Of a DNA stretch of 35,227 bases, positions 6,634 to 14,680 are shown in pieces (position 1 is the stretch's first letter; every line of letters begins with the position of its first letter). Both the position numbers and the translations under genes were made by a program. The stretch spans positions 1 to 35,227 of the forward strand of contig JANQJW010000052.1 in the NCBI GenBank assembly GCA_028281445.1. Reading direction: 5' to 3'. Under the pieces are notes generated by a model. It worked only from the letters and a program-made list of their open reading frames with translations. It ran no database searches and was not told the DNA's origin. The DNA is from Planctomycetota bacterium (lineage in GTDB: Bacteria > Planctomycetota > PLA2 > JAEUHO01).

Positions 6634-9381
6634 ATGCTCCGCACGTGTCTGGTTCTCGCCCTCGTCTTCGTGCTTGCCCCTGCGCTGATCGGGACCACGA
6701 CGTCCTGCGGCAGCGGCGGGTCGACGTTCGTGCTGCCCCCTGGCACCGCAGCGACGTACGTACCGAGCTTCATGCCGAGCGACAGCCGCGTCGATCAGCC
6801 GCTGCCCGCCACGCTGGGCCAGGTCCGCTCGCCCGTCGCAGCCTGCCAGGGCAACTCGCTCTACGCGGTCTGGGGCGACACGCGCAACGGCAACGACGAC
6901 ATCTTCTTCAACGTCTCGACCGACAACGGCGCAACGTGGCAGCCCAGCAACACGCGTCTCGACACCAACGCACCGCCCGGGATCCTGCGGGACGCAGGCC
7001 CGGCCATCTGCGTCGACGGCGCCAACCTCTACGTCGCATGGGGCCAGTACGACAAGGGAACAGCGAACCAGTACTACATGAACCGCTCGCTGGACGGCGG
7101 TGCCACCTGGTTGCCGACACCCGTGGTGATCGACGGCAACACGGCCCCGTTCCAGGGCACGAACATCCAGCTCTGCTGCGACGGCAACACGGTCATCGCC
7201 ACGTGGAGTGACAACCGCAGCGGCGACTACGTCGTCTACGTGGCCCGCTCGACCGATGACGGTCTGACGTGGAGCGAGCAGCCGGTCGGCGGCGCCCCGG
7301 GCTTCGATGCGACCGATCCGAGAATCTGCTGCGACGTCGTCGGCATGAACCACTACGTCTACGTGGCCTGGGACGACAATCGCAACGGCCAGCAGAACAT
7401 CTACTTCGATCGCTCGATCGACGGGGGCGTGACGTTCGGCGCCGACGTGCAGATCGACTCTTCGGAGTCGTGGTTCCTGACGGATCTGTGCTGCGACGGC
7501 CAGTACGTCTACGTCGGCTGGTCGGGACGCGTCGGCTTCAACGGCATGCCCCGCCTGCGCGGCTCGAGCGACTTCGGAGCCACCTTCGCGGCGGAAGAAG
7601 AGCTCAAGGCGCTGGCCGGCGGAAGCGCCAGCGGCCCGAGCCTGTGCTGCGAAGGCATGAACGTCTATGCCGTGTTCCACGACAGTGTCAATGGCGAACG
7701 CGACGTGTTCGTGAACCGCTCGCTCGACGCAGGACTCACCGTCGGCGCGCAGGTGCGCATCGACTCCGACGCGCCCGGCTCGTTCGCGTCGCGGTGGCCG
7801 CGCGTCCACTGCAACGCCGGCAACCTCGCAGCCATCTGGCTCGACGAGCGCTCTGGCACGCTGGACATCTGGGGCTGTTTCTCGCCGGACGGCGGTCTCA
7901 CGTGGAACGCCGAGTTCCGCATGGACGTCGCCGGTGGCGTGGTTTCCGTCGCCAACTTCACGACCTGCGCCGATGGGGCTGCCGTGTACGGCCTGTGGTC
8001 GGACCCGCGCGACGGCCCGGAGCGCAACCAGGTCCAGGTCAACTACAGCACGACGTCGGGTGCGGTCTGGCAGTTCAACGACCTTCGCGTCTCGCAGCCC
8101 GCCCCCGAGGGGACGAACTCGCAGAGCGACAGCCCGGATGTCTGCGTCGCAGGCAGCACCGTCCACACCGTGTGGGCGGATACGCGGCTGGGGGAACGCC
8201 GCATCTTCTACAACCGTTCGGATGACAGCGGTGAGACCTGGCAGGCAACAGACGTAGCCCTGGACACAGGCCTTGCGGGTACCGACGACTCGAATCCGCG
8301 CATCTGCTGCAAGGGCAACGTGGTCCACGTCATCTGGACGCGTGCCTACGACACCACGAACTTCGACGACGTCTATGTCAACACGTCGCAGGACGGCGGG
8401 ATGACGTGGCTCGGCCCGACGCGCGTGAACACAGGGATCGCCGCGAACACCGTCAGCGCGCTCAATCCGCGGATCTGCTGTGACTCCGGGGTGTACGTGG
8501 TGTGGAGCGACGATCGGTTCGGCGACCACGACATCTTCTGCAACCGCTCGATCGACAACGGCACGACGTGGCTGCCCGTGGCCGTGCGCGTCGACAACGG
8601 TGGAATCGACGAGGCATCGAGCCCGCGCATCTGCTGCTCGGGATTTCGTCTCCACGTCGTCTGGTCAGACGCCCGCAACGGCGCACGCGACATCTACACC
8701 AACGTCTCGCTCGACGGCGGGCTCTCGTGGCTTCCCATCGACACGCGCTTGGATGTCGGCGACGCGCCCGGCGCGAACTGGTCGTCGTCGGCCGAGATCT
8801 GCTGCGACGGACCGCGGGTCTACGTCGCGTGGCGCGATAGCCGCAATGGAGATCCCGACATCTACTTCAACCGCTCGGTCGATGCAGGGGCGACGTGGCT
8901 GGCCGACGACCGCCGCCTCGATTCGGGTGCGCCGGCTGGTGTCGGGGCGTCAGAGAACATCTCGCTCTGTTGCTCCGGCGACAACGTGTACGCCGTCTGG
9001 GACGACGAGCGCGACGGCGATGAAGACGTGTACTTCAACCGCTCGCTCGACGCCGGCGAGACGTGGCTGGACGAGGACGTGCGCCTGGACACAGGGGACG
9101 TCGCAGGTGCGGCCGAGTCAGACAACGCCGAGGTCTGCTGCTTCGGCGACCGGGTCTACGTGATCTGGGACGAGGAGCGGCCGTCGAACCCGGGCCCGTA
9201 TCTCAACGTGTCACTCGACGCCGGCGCGACATGGATGCCGGATCCGGTTCGCGCGAGCTCGAGCCCGCGGGAACGCGGCGCAGGTGAGGAGATCGTGTGC
9301 GACGGCACCCAAGTCACCCTGGTGTGGTTCGACAACGGCGGCGCGGCGGCCGACATCTACCTGCAGCGGACGGGGCCGTAG
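6634..9381 (+). CDS. secreted Asp-box (sialidase-like) beta-propeller, about 16 repeats, probable lipoprotein
   Basis: 915 residues with an N-terminal signal (LVLALVFVLAPALIG) and a Cys at about residue 25 in the context TTTSCGSGG, an imperfect lipobox. The rest is one repeat of about 55-60 residues used roughly 16 times. Each repeat has a strand with a fixed Cys or Cys-Cys, then V-Y-V-x-W-x-D-x-R-N-G, D-I-Y-F-N-R-S and an Asp-box S-x-D-x-G-x-T-W. I count 15 Asp-boxes, some degenerate, and a final unit without one. Asp-boxes are known from sialidases and other propellers, but I see no catalytic Arg triad or FRIP motif, so sialidase activity is not supported. The start has AGGAGG at 6624-6629, four bases before the ATG. 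Likely a cell-surface binding or structural protein; two stacked propellers would fit the repeat number. Confidence 0.85.
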   Translation: MLRTCLVLALVFVLAPALIGTTTSCGSGGSTFVLPPGTAATYVPSFMPSDSRVDQPLPATLGQVRSPVAACQGNSLYAVWGDTRNGNDDIFFNVSTDNGATWQPSNTRLDTNAPPGILRDAGPAICVDGANLYVAWGQYDKGTANQYYMNRSLDGGATWLPTPVVIDGNTAPFQGTNIQLCCDGNTVIATWSDNRSGDYVVYVARSTDDGLTWSEQPVGGAPGFDATDPRICCDVVGMNHYVYVAWDDNRNGQQNIYFDRSIDGGVTFGADVQIDSSESWFLTDLCCDGQYVYVGWSGRVGFNGMPRLRGSSDFGATFAAEEELKALAGGSASGPSLCCEGMNVYAVFHDSVNGERDVFVNRSLDAGLTVGAQVRIDSDAPGSFASRWPRVHCNAGNLAAIWLDERSGTLDIWGCFSPDGGLTWNAEFRMDVAGGVVSVANFTTCADGAAVYGLWSDPRDGPERNQVQVNYSTTSGAVWQFNDLRVSQPAPEGTNSQSDSPDVCVAGSTVHTVWADTRLGERRIFYNRSDDSGETWQATDVALDTGLAGTDDSNPRICCKGNVVHVIWTRAYDTTNFDDVYVNTSQDGGMTWLGPTRVNTGIAANTVSALNPRICCDSGVYVVWSDDRFGDHDIFCNRSIDNGTTWLPVAVRVDNGGIDEASSPRICCSGFRLHVVWSDARNGARDIYTNVSLDGGLSWLPIDTRLDVGDAPGANWSSSAEICCDGPRVYVAWRDSRNGDPDIYFNRSVDAGATWLADDRRLDSGAPAGVGASENISLCCSGDNVYAVWDDERDGDEDVYFNRSLDAGETWLDEDVRLDTGDVAGAAESDNAEVCCFGDRVYVIWDEERPSNPGPYLNVSLDAGATWMPDPVRASSSPRERGAGEEIVCDGTQVTLVWFDNGGAAADIYLQRTGP

Positions 9382-9420
9382 CGCGTCCGATCACCCGATC
9401 ATCAACACGCGCCGTGACCG

Positions 9421-9445
9421 CGGGCGGGCATTGCCGGCCCGCCCG
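9421..9445 (+). terminator. GC-rich hairpin after the propeller gene
   Basis: A 9-bp perfect stem (9421-9429 with 9437-9445, CGGGCGGGC pairing GCCCGCCCG) closes a 7-base loop. It lies 39 bases beyond the stop codon of the propeller gene. There is no T-run after it, so it is not a classical intrinsic terminator, but it is placed where one would be expected between convergent genes. Confidence 0.45.
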
Positions 9446-9478
9446 GAACCGAGCCCCAAGTCGCGGAACGCCCTGATT

Positions 9479-9547
9479 GGGCGACCACGCGGATGCTGCG
9501 CATCCTTGGGGCGCCCCAAGCGCGGCCTGCCGCGCGCGTGGTCGCCC
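9479..9547. repeat. gapless four-armed (cloverleaf) palindrome
   Basis: An outer 13-bp perfect stem (9479-9491 GGGCGACCACGCG with 9535-9547) encloses three hairpins that touch each other and the outer stem with no unpaired base between them: 9492-9504 (5-bp stem GATGC/GCATC, loop TGC), 9505-9520 (16-base perfect palindrome CTTGGGGCGCCCCAAG) and 9521-9534 (5-bp stem CGCGG/CCGCG, loop CCTG). Either strand can fold into the same cross. It lies between the ends of two convergent genes, so it could end transcription in both directions, or be a copy of a dispersed palindromic repeat. It lacks the conserved bases of a tRNA. No second copy was found by eye in this window. Confidence 0.7.
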
Positions 9548-9575
9548 CACAAGGGATGCAACGCCTCGCGGCTGC

Positions 9576-9888
9576 CTAGGCCGTCAGCATCCCCATGACG
9601 AGGACGATCAGAAGGCCGAAAAGGTAGACGAATCCGTAGAGCAGCGCGCCGCCCTCATGGGCACGCGCTACGACCCGCGGGACGAGACGATACCAGACCA
9701 TGAACGCGAAGATCCCGACGCCCACGCCACCGCCTCGGTCGAGATACACCGAAGCCGCCGCGGTTGGCCTCGTTGACGTGGAGGGTCTCGTCGCCGTCGA
9801 GCACCGCTTGCCACTCCGCGTCCGCAATCGGGTGCGCTCCGGCGTCCACCCAGGCGGTTGCACGCGTTATGTAGAGGTCGTAGCCCAC
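9576..9888 (-). pseudogene. small membrane protein gene with a single frame break
   Basis: From a GTG at 9888 (GGAGG at 9898-9902, 9 bases upstream) the frame reads MGYDLYITRATAWVDAGAHP and continues to about HVNEANRGGF, resembling a family of small proteins that begin M-x-Y-D-L-x-I-T-R. The sensible reading then moves to another frame (VYLDRGGGVGVGIFAFMVWY onward), which carries a probable membrane segment near the C-terminus (LLYGFVYLFGLLIVLVMGML) and stops at 9576. Removing one of the two C at 9749-9750 on the + strand joins the halves into one protein of about 103 residues. This is either a real one-base insertion, making a pseudogene, or a consensus error. The family function is unknown to me. 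Confidence 0.65.
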
Positions 9889-9985
9889 GAATGAGCGCCT
9901 CCGTCACGACACCGTAACCGACACCCGTCTCATGCGTCCTTCGATATGGCGCTTCGAGTGATCAGACGCTAGCTTCCTCGTCACC

Positions 9986-9991
9986 AGGAGG
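9986..9991 (+). promoter_or_regulatory. strong Shine-Dalgarno AGGAGG for the Cys-rich lipoprotein
   Basis: AGGAGG ends 5 bases before the ATG at 9997. It supports translation of a gene that is too short to be picked by length alone. Confidence 0.8.
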
Positions 9992-9996
9992 ACCTC

Positions 9997-10173
9997 ATGA
10001 AGCTCGCACGCAAGTTCGTATGTGTTGTCGTCATCGCCTCGGCCTGCGCCCTCACGGCGTGCTCCAACAGTCGCGGCGCGTGCTGCGATGCATGCGGTCG
10101 CGGCCAGCCGTGCACGTGCAACTCCGCATGCTGCGACGCCTGTGCGCAGGGCCTGCCCTGCACCTGCCCGTAG
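9997..10173 (+). CDS. 58-residue lipoprotein with two tandem Cys clusters
   Basis: Read directly: ATG at 9997, TAG at 10171-10173. Residues 1-21 form a signal peptide ending in a near-perfect lipobox, Leu-Thr-Ala-Cys22, so the mature protein should be lipidated at Cys22 and sit on a membrane. The mature 37 residues contain two units with the same spacing, C-C-x2-C-x5-C-x-C: Cys 29, 30, 33, 39, 41 and Cys 45, 46, 49, 55, 57. The units read ACCDACGRGQPCTC and ACCDACAQGLPCTC, with a 16-residue period. Such a density of Cys suggests metal binding (metallothionein-like) or a disulfide-knotted peptide; the sequence does not decide between them. It stands alone, with its own strong ribosome site, between the frame-broken gene and a small membrane protein. 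I do not recognise a named family. Confidence 0.85.
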   Translation: MKLARKFVCVVVIASACALTACSNSRGACCDACGRGQPCTCNSACCDACAQGLPCTCP

Positions 10174-10268
10174 CCGCACCCCGGCGACGGTTTCTCTGAC
10201 AACTCTCCGTCGGGGCATCGACTCCCTTGCATGAACGGGTGCGCATTGCGCCCGCAAGGAGTCTTCCC

Positions 10269-10685
10269 ATGACCTACGTCGCCGTCGCTCTTCTCCTCGT
10301 TCTCGGTTTCCTCGCCGCGATCCAGCTCATCGCAGCCCGCAAGCCCGCGGCCAAGGGACTTGCCGACAAGCTCGCCCCCCACCAGGGTTGGATCGGCGTC
10401 GTCGCTTTCGTGCTCGGCGTGGTCTACCTCGTCCGCATGGTGCTGCACGGCTGGCTCGACGCGCTCACCGTCGTTCCGGTCTCCGCGCTCTCGGCCATGG
10501 CCGGCGCTCTGCTGCTCATCGGCCTCGGTGCGCTGTTCGGGCTCGACATCATGAAGAAGCTCGGCGGCGAGAAGCTGTCCGCTCTTGTAGCGCGGATCCG
10601 CCCGGTACAGTCGACACTCGGCGTCGCGGCTCTGGGCGTCGGCGCGTGGATGCTCGTGCAGCGCGTGCTCGGGCTCGCGATCTAG
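10269..10685 (+). CDS. small integral membrane protein of unknown function
   Basis: 138 residues with about four hydrophobic segments: near 3-20 (YVAVALLLVLGFLAAIQLI), 42-58 (IGVVAFVLGVVYLVRMV), 70-92 (VSALSAMAGALLLIGLGALF) and 118-136 (LGVAALGVGAWMLVQRVL). The start at 10269 has AAGGAG at 10256-10261, 7 bases upstream, whereas the longer in-frame start at 10227 has none. No motif or family is recognised. The stop lies 11 bp from the stop of the convergent gene at 10697. Confidence 0.75.
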   Translation: MTYVAVALLLVLGFLAAIQLIAARKPAAKGLADKLAPHQGWIGVVAFVLGVVYLVRMVLHGWLDALTVVPVSALSAMAGALLLIGLGALFGLDIMKKLGGEKLSALVARIRPVQSTLGVAALGVGAWMLVQRVLGLAI

Positions 10686-10696
10686 AACCTCGAACG

Positions 10697-11620
10697 CTAG
10701 CGCGGCTCGAACTGCAGCGTGATCTCGGCGTCCTTGCCTTCAACGATCTCGACGAGCTCGATGGCCGCGCGCCCCTCGTGGTTGGTTTGTACCCGGTAGC
10801 GTCCGGGTACAAGCCGCACCTCGAAACACCCGTCGTCTTCCACCGAGGGGAACGACATGCGCGCGCGGTCCTTGGGCGCCGTCATATCGACGACACTCGC
10901 GTACACGGAGTCCACCGGCTTCCCTTCAGCGTCCAGAACGCGACCGCTGAGCTTCATGCCTCGCTCCAGGACGATCTCGACGGGATCTGCATCGGCGTGA
11001 TGGTCGTACTCCACGATGCTGTCGACCATCGTGTCGCACTTGACCCGCAACACGGCCTCCCCCTCCGGCAGGCCGTCGAACGAGAAGCGGCCGTCATCGT
11101 GCGTGCCGGTGAGCGGAACCGACGCGTCGCCGACCTTGGGAAAGACGAAGGCGTTCGTGACGGGCTTGCCGTCCTCATCGACGACCCGGCCACGCAGCGT
11201 CGGCGCGCGACGTAGCGTGTACGGTCCGATCTCGGACGTTTGACCTTGGGGCACGTCGACCATCCAGCCCTCGACGACGCAGCCGCCCACCTGCAGGCTG
11301 AGCTCTCCCTTGCCGGATGGTATCTCGACGACGACCGTGTCCGCCTCCAGCCGCGCGGGATAGTTGTAGTTCGTGTCCCCCGGACGGACGCGGAACCAGG
11401 CGTATGCCGAGGCGGGCCGCGGCCCGTCGGGCAACACGACGCGCACGCGCACGATCGTCTTGGGTTTCTCCCCAAGCGGTGCGGGCTCAGGCTTCGGCTC
11501 TTCTTCGGGTGCCCAGGACGGCGTGATCGGCGGCTTCGCCTCGGGCCGGGCCTTCCATAGGAGCGTGGCCAGCGTGCCTCCCAAGACGAGCACGATCAGG
11601 ACGACGATCCAGCCACGCAT
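10697..11620 (-). CDS. membrane-anchored carboxypeptidase-regulatory-like protein, partner of the CHAT gene
   Basis: 307 residues. Residues about 4-22 (WIVVLIVLVLGGTLATLLW) are a single N-terminal membrane segment, followed by a Pro/Glu/Lys-rich linker to about 55. The outer part has two clear carboxypeptidase-regulatory-like units, TLRGRVVDEDGKPVTNAFV and KLSGRVLDAEGKPVDSVYA, each followed by a G-x-F-x-F/V-x-x-L-P/V-x-G strand pair. It begins 3 bp after the stop of the TPR-CHAT gene, which indicates co-transcription and probably a joint role outside the membrane. There is no catalytic motif; a docking, substrate or sensor role for the CHAT protein is a guess. Confidence 0.8.
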   Translation of the reverse strand: MRGWIVVLIVLVLGGTLATLLWKARPEAKPPITPSWAPEEEPKPEPAPLGEKPKTIVRVRVVLPDGPRPASAYAWFRVRPGDTNYNYPARLEADTVVVEIPSGKGELSLQVGGCVVEGWMVDVPQGQTSEIGPYTLRRAPTLRGRVVDEDGKPVTNAFVFPKVGDASVPLTGTHDDGRFSFDGLPEGEAVLRVKCDTMVDSIVEYDHHADADPVEIVLERGMKLSGRVLDAEGKPVDSVYASVVDMTAPKDRARMSFPSVEDDGCFEVRLVPGRYRVQTNHEGRAAIELVEIVEGKDAEITLQFEPR

Positions 11621-11623
11621 CGG

Positions 11624-14584
11624 CTACCGCGGACCCCAGATCTGCCACGCCGCCCAGTGCGCCGGGTGCTGCCACTTGGGCTGCTTGCGCACCGCATCTT
11701 GCGCGCGGCGCAGCGCCGCGGCAGCCGTGACGCCCGGCTTCCACTCCTCGTGGAAGCGCTGTAGCAGCTCCGACGTGGCCTCGTCGTCGACGTCCCAAAG
11801 ACTGACGATGACCTGTCGCGCGCCGGCCACGAAGAAGGCGTGGACGAAGCCGAGCACGCCTTCCTGGTTGAAGCTCTTGCCGCGCCCCGTCGAGCACGCG
11901 CCGAGGACCGCGAGATCGGTGGGCACCCGGGTGCTCAACACCTCCGACACGGTCCACAGACCGTCGTCGTCCTCGTCCGGCGTAAGCGAGAGCGCCGATC
12001 GCAACGGGTGGAACGGATCGATGAGGCCGTGACACGCGATGTGCACAGCCCGCCAGCGCTCGCGCTTCGCCAGGGTCTCTTCGATGCCCGCTTCCGTCGC
12101 CGCGCTGCCGAGCAAGACCACGTCCCCGATGGCGCGCGCCTCGTTGCTGCTGCCGGGGAGGCGTCGTCCGTCGCCGCTCTCCGGATCGCCGACGGCGAGT
12201 GTGTCCTTCCCGGCTGCCTTCTGCGCGCCGATGAGGCGTGCCGTCGTAACGGACGGAAGCAAGGTGACGGCACGGCCGGAGAGCAGCGCCGCGTACGGCA
12301 CGAACGCCAGGGATCCGGTGGGCACTACAGCCAGGCGCTTCACGCCCTTGTCCAACGCAAGCGGACGAACGATCAACGCCTGCAGGCGCACGACGGCATC
12401 CTTCGGCTCGCCACCGGCGTCCTCGAGCACGAGCATTTCGACAGCGGTCTCGACGTCCTCGAGCGGCGCGAGCTTGACGATGCGCGCCCGCTTGCGATCG
12501 GCGACCAGCGCCCAGAAGTGCTCGGCGCCCTCGGCGTAGAGGACGAGCGCCTCGTCGGCCGCTAGGCGTTGCTGCGCCGTCTTGAAGTCGTCGATGGCCG
12601 GATCGATGACCTGCGCCGCAGCGACCTGCTCCGCGCGCATGCGCTCGCGGTGCCGGTCGAGCTCCTTGCGCACGGCGTTCAGCGCCCTCATCGCCGCCGC
12701 ACGCTCGTTGCCCCTCACGGTGCGCAGCCGCTGCACGGCCTGGGTCTCGGCCTCCTGCAGCTCGAGCTCCTTCTCGCGCAGCTCCGGGGGGAGCGAGTCT
12801 GCGACGTCCATGGTCCCGAGGCGGCTGCGCAGCGCAACGGAGCCCAGTCGCTCCGACATCCGAAAGAGAACCGCGGGGTCGCCGGTGCGCGCCGCTGCTT
12901 CGATGCCGTAGTACTCGCTCACGTGCTTCGCGCGCGTCGCCTGCTGCGTGCGAAACGTCGCGCCGGCCCGGTCCGGCAGCATTGCCGAGCGCTCCAGAAG
13001 CAATCCCAACATCTCGTCGAACGCTTCGACGGACTTCTTCATATTGCCGCGCTCGAACCACACGCGGCCGATGGCACCAAGGCAGAACCGATGCGACTCG
13101 TTGAAGCGCTCCTCGCGACCGACCTGCGTGCCCTTCGACGCGACCTGGTACGCCTCGTCCATTTTCCCGGCCAGCACGAGGCCGCTCGCCTTGACGCCGT
13201 AGAACCGCACGTGCTGGTGGGCTTCGAGCTTCGGGTCGAGGAACGCCTCGGCCTTGTCGAAGTACTCCGCCGCCTCGTCGTGCTTGCCGAGGTACGCGAG
13301 GTCGATGGCGAGCGAGAGCAGGTCGTTCATCCGCATGGCCGGCGGCACGCGCTGACGCCCCTCGACGACCCGGCGGTTCAAGGCAGCCGCCTCCTCGTAG
13401 CGCTCGAGAAGAGCGAGTGCGAGCGCCTCGGTCTTGTCGAGCGTGAAGGGGTCGTAGTTCACCGGCTCGCCCGCCTCGCGCGACCGCGCCATCGCGTCGC
13501 GTGCGAGCTTGAGATGCTCCAGCGCGCGCTTGGGATCTCCGAGGTCGCGGTTGAGCTGGGCGGCATGCAGATGCGCGGCGTGCACGTCGGCGTGCGCACC
13601 CCCGTGCTCCTCCGTGTAGGCAAGGACCTGCTCGATACGCGCCATCGCTTGCGCCAAGCGGCCGAGCTTCGCCTCGTAGCGTGCGAGCTGCGTGCTCGAG
13701 ATCACGATCCCCCGCTGGTCGCCCAGCTCGTGGTCGAGCTCGTTGAGCCGTCTGGACTTGCGGTAGACAACATGGGAGTTTCCCAGGCGGATATGCATCA
13801 TGATCACGACGCGCAGTGCATTGCGCGTCTGGAGCGTGTTCTGCGCGTGGGACAGCGATGTCTCGGCGTGCTCCAGCGCAGGCTCGACGTTGCCGCCGGC
13901 CTGCAGGCGGAAGGCCTCCATCTGGTGCGCGACGAACGCCTCGCCCTGGTTCTTGGAACCCTCCGCCAACCGCAGGAGCGCTTCCGAGGCACGCTTCATC
14001 TCGTTCGCCGCGCCCGCGGCGTACAGACGTTGGAAGGCGGCGCGATAGCTGATGAAGGCACGCTGGTGCCAGCCGATCTCCTCGGCAGCGGCGGCGCTCG
14101 CGAGCATCGCCTTGCCGATGTCGCCCACGCTGCGTTTCGCACGGGCGAGCGCATTGGTGCGCATCTCACCCAGCCACACATGCGACACGCCGCGGCCGGA
14201 CTTCAGCAGGGCGTCGGCTCTCTTGACGAACGCCTCGAGATCGTCGGCGGTCCGGCCGATATCGATGGCGGCGGTCACCTCCTTGGGCACGGGGTTCTGG
14301 CTGCGCCAGGTGATGTAGGTCTCGAGCGCCTTGCGGTCCATGAACCGGCGCTGCGCAGCGACCGCCTTGGCGACGTCGACGTCGCCTGCGATCAGCAGCA
14401 TCTCGACGACGACCCACGCGTCGGGTTGCGGCGCGTTGGCGAGCGCCGCGAGCGCCGCCGCGTCGCCTGCGGCGTGGGCCTCGCGCGCCTTCTTCGCGGC
14501 GTCTTCCTCCGCGTTGGATTCGGCTCGGAGGGGGAGCGCCAGGACCAGGAGCAACGCGGCGAACAGCACCATCCACACCCGCAT
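11624..14584 (-). CDS. exported TPR-CHAT domain protein (caspase-like peptidase family)
   Basis: 986 residues. The N-terminus (MRVWMVLFAALLLVLALPLRA) is a signal peptide with probable cleavage after Leu-Arg-Ala. Residues about 60-530 are helix-turn-helix pairs of TPR type, about 590-660 look like a coiled coil (ELREKELELQEAETQAVQRL), and the last 330 residues are a CHAT domain. The two CHAT catalytic residues are present: His about 852 in VHIACHG and Cys about 897 in LGACSTGRG; the preceding FVPYAAL and following VIVSLWDVDD segments are also typical. CHAT proteins are caspase/separase-clan peptidases that often cut a dedicated partner. An exported form is less usual than the cytoplasmic forms in defence systems. 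The membrane-anchored gene 3 bp downstream is the obvious candidate partner. The substrate is unknown. Confidence 0.9.
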   Translation of the reverse strand: MRVWMVLFAALLLVLALPLRAESNAEEDAAKKAREAHAAGDAAALAALANAPQPDAWVVVEMLLIAGDVDVAKAVAAQRRFMDRKALETYITWRSQNPVPKEVTAAIDIGRTADDLEAFVKRADALLKSGRGVSHVWLGEMRTNALARAKRSVGDIGKAMLASAAAAEEIGWHQRAFISYRAAFQRLYAAGAANEMKRASEALLRLAEGSKNQGEAFVAHQMEAFRLQAGGNVEPALEHAETSLSHAQNTLQTRNALRVVIMMHIRLGNSHVVYRKSRRLNELDHELGDQRGIVISSTQLARYEAKLGRLAQAMARIEQVLAYTEEHGGAHADVHAAHLHAAQLNRDLGDPKRALEHLKLARDAMARSREAGEPVNYDPFTLDKTEALALALLERYEEAAALNRRVVEGRQRVPPAMRMNDLLSLAIDLAYLGKHDEAAEYFDKAEAFLDPKLEAHQHVRFYGVKASGLVLAGKMDEAYQVASKGTQVGREERFNESHRFCLGAIGRVWFERGNMKKSVEAFDEMLGLLLERSAMLPDRAGATFRTQQATRAKHVSEYYGIEAAARTGDPAVLFRMSERLGSVALRSRLGTMDVADSLPPELREKELELQEAETQAVQRLRTVRGNERAAAMRALNAVRKELDRHRERMRAEQVAAAQVIDPAIDDFKTAQQRLAADEALVLYAEGAEHFWALVADRKRARIVKLAPLEDVETAVEMLVLEDAGGEPKDAVVRLQALIVRPLALDKGVKRLAVVPTGSLAFVPYAALLSGRAVTLLPSVTTARLIGAQKAAGKDTLAVGDPESGDGRRLPGSSNEARAIGDVVLLGSAATEAGIEETLAKRERWRAVHIACHGLIDPFHPLRSALSLTPDEDDDGLWTVSEVLSTRVPTDLAVLGACSTGRGKSFNQEGVLGFVHAFFVAGARQVIVSLWDVDDEATSELLQRFHEEWKPGVTAAAALRRAQDAVRKQPKWQHPAHWAAWQIWGPR

Positions 14585-14680
14585 GGCGCCAGCCTACCCA
14601 GCATCAGACCTCGGTGTCTCCACCCCTCGCCGAAAGCGGCTAAAGGCCTCGCCGCGGAGTCTCCCGTACGCTGGTGCGCC

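Noticed and set aside
6634..9381. Sialidase enzyme
   Set aside because: The Asp-box repeats are clear, but I find neither a FRIP motif nor the catalytic Arg, Tyr and Glu set, so only the fold is supported.
9479..9547. tRNA gene
   Set aside because: The block folds as a cloverleaf, but the stems have the wrong lengths, there is no TTC loop or anticodon arm of normal size, and the fold is equally good on both strands.
12569..14680. Long + strand extension upstream of the DUF1963-like gene
   Set aside because: It is antisense to the TPR-CHAT gene and has Arg/Leu/His-rich composition. The real start is the ATG at 14681.
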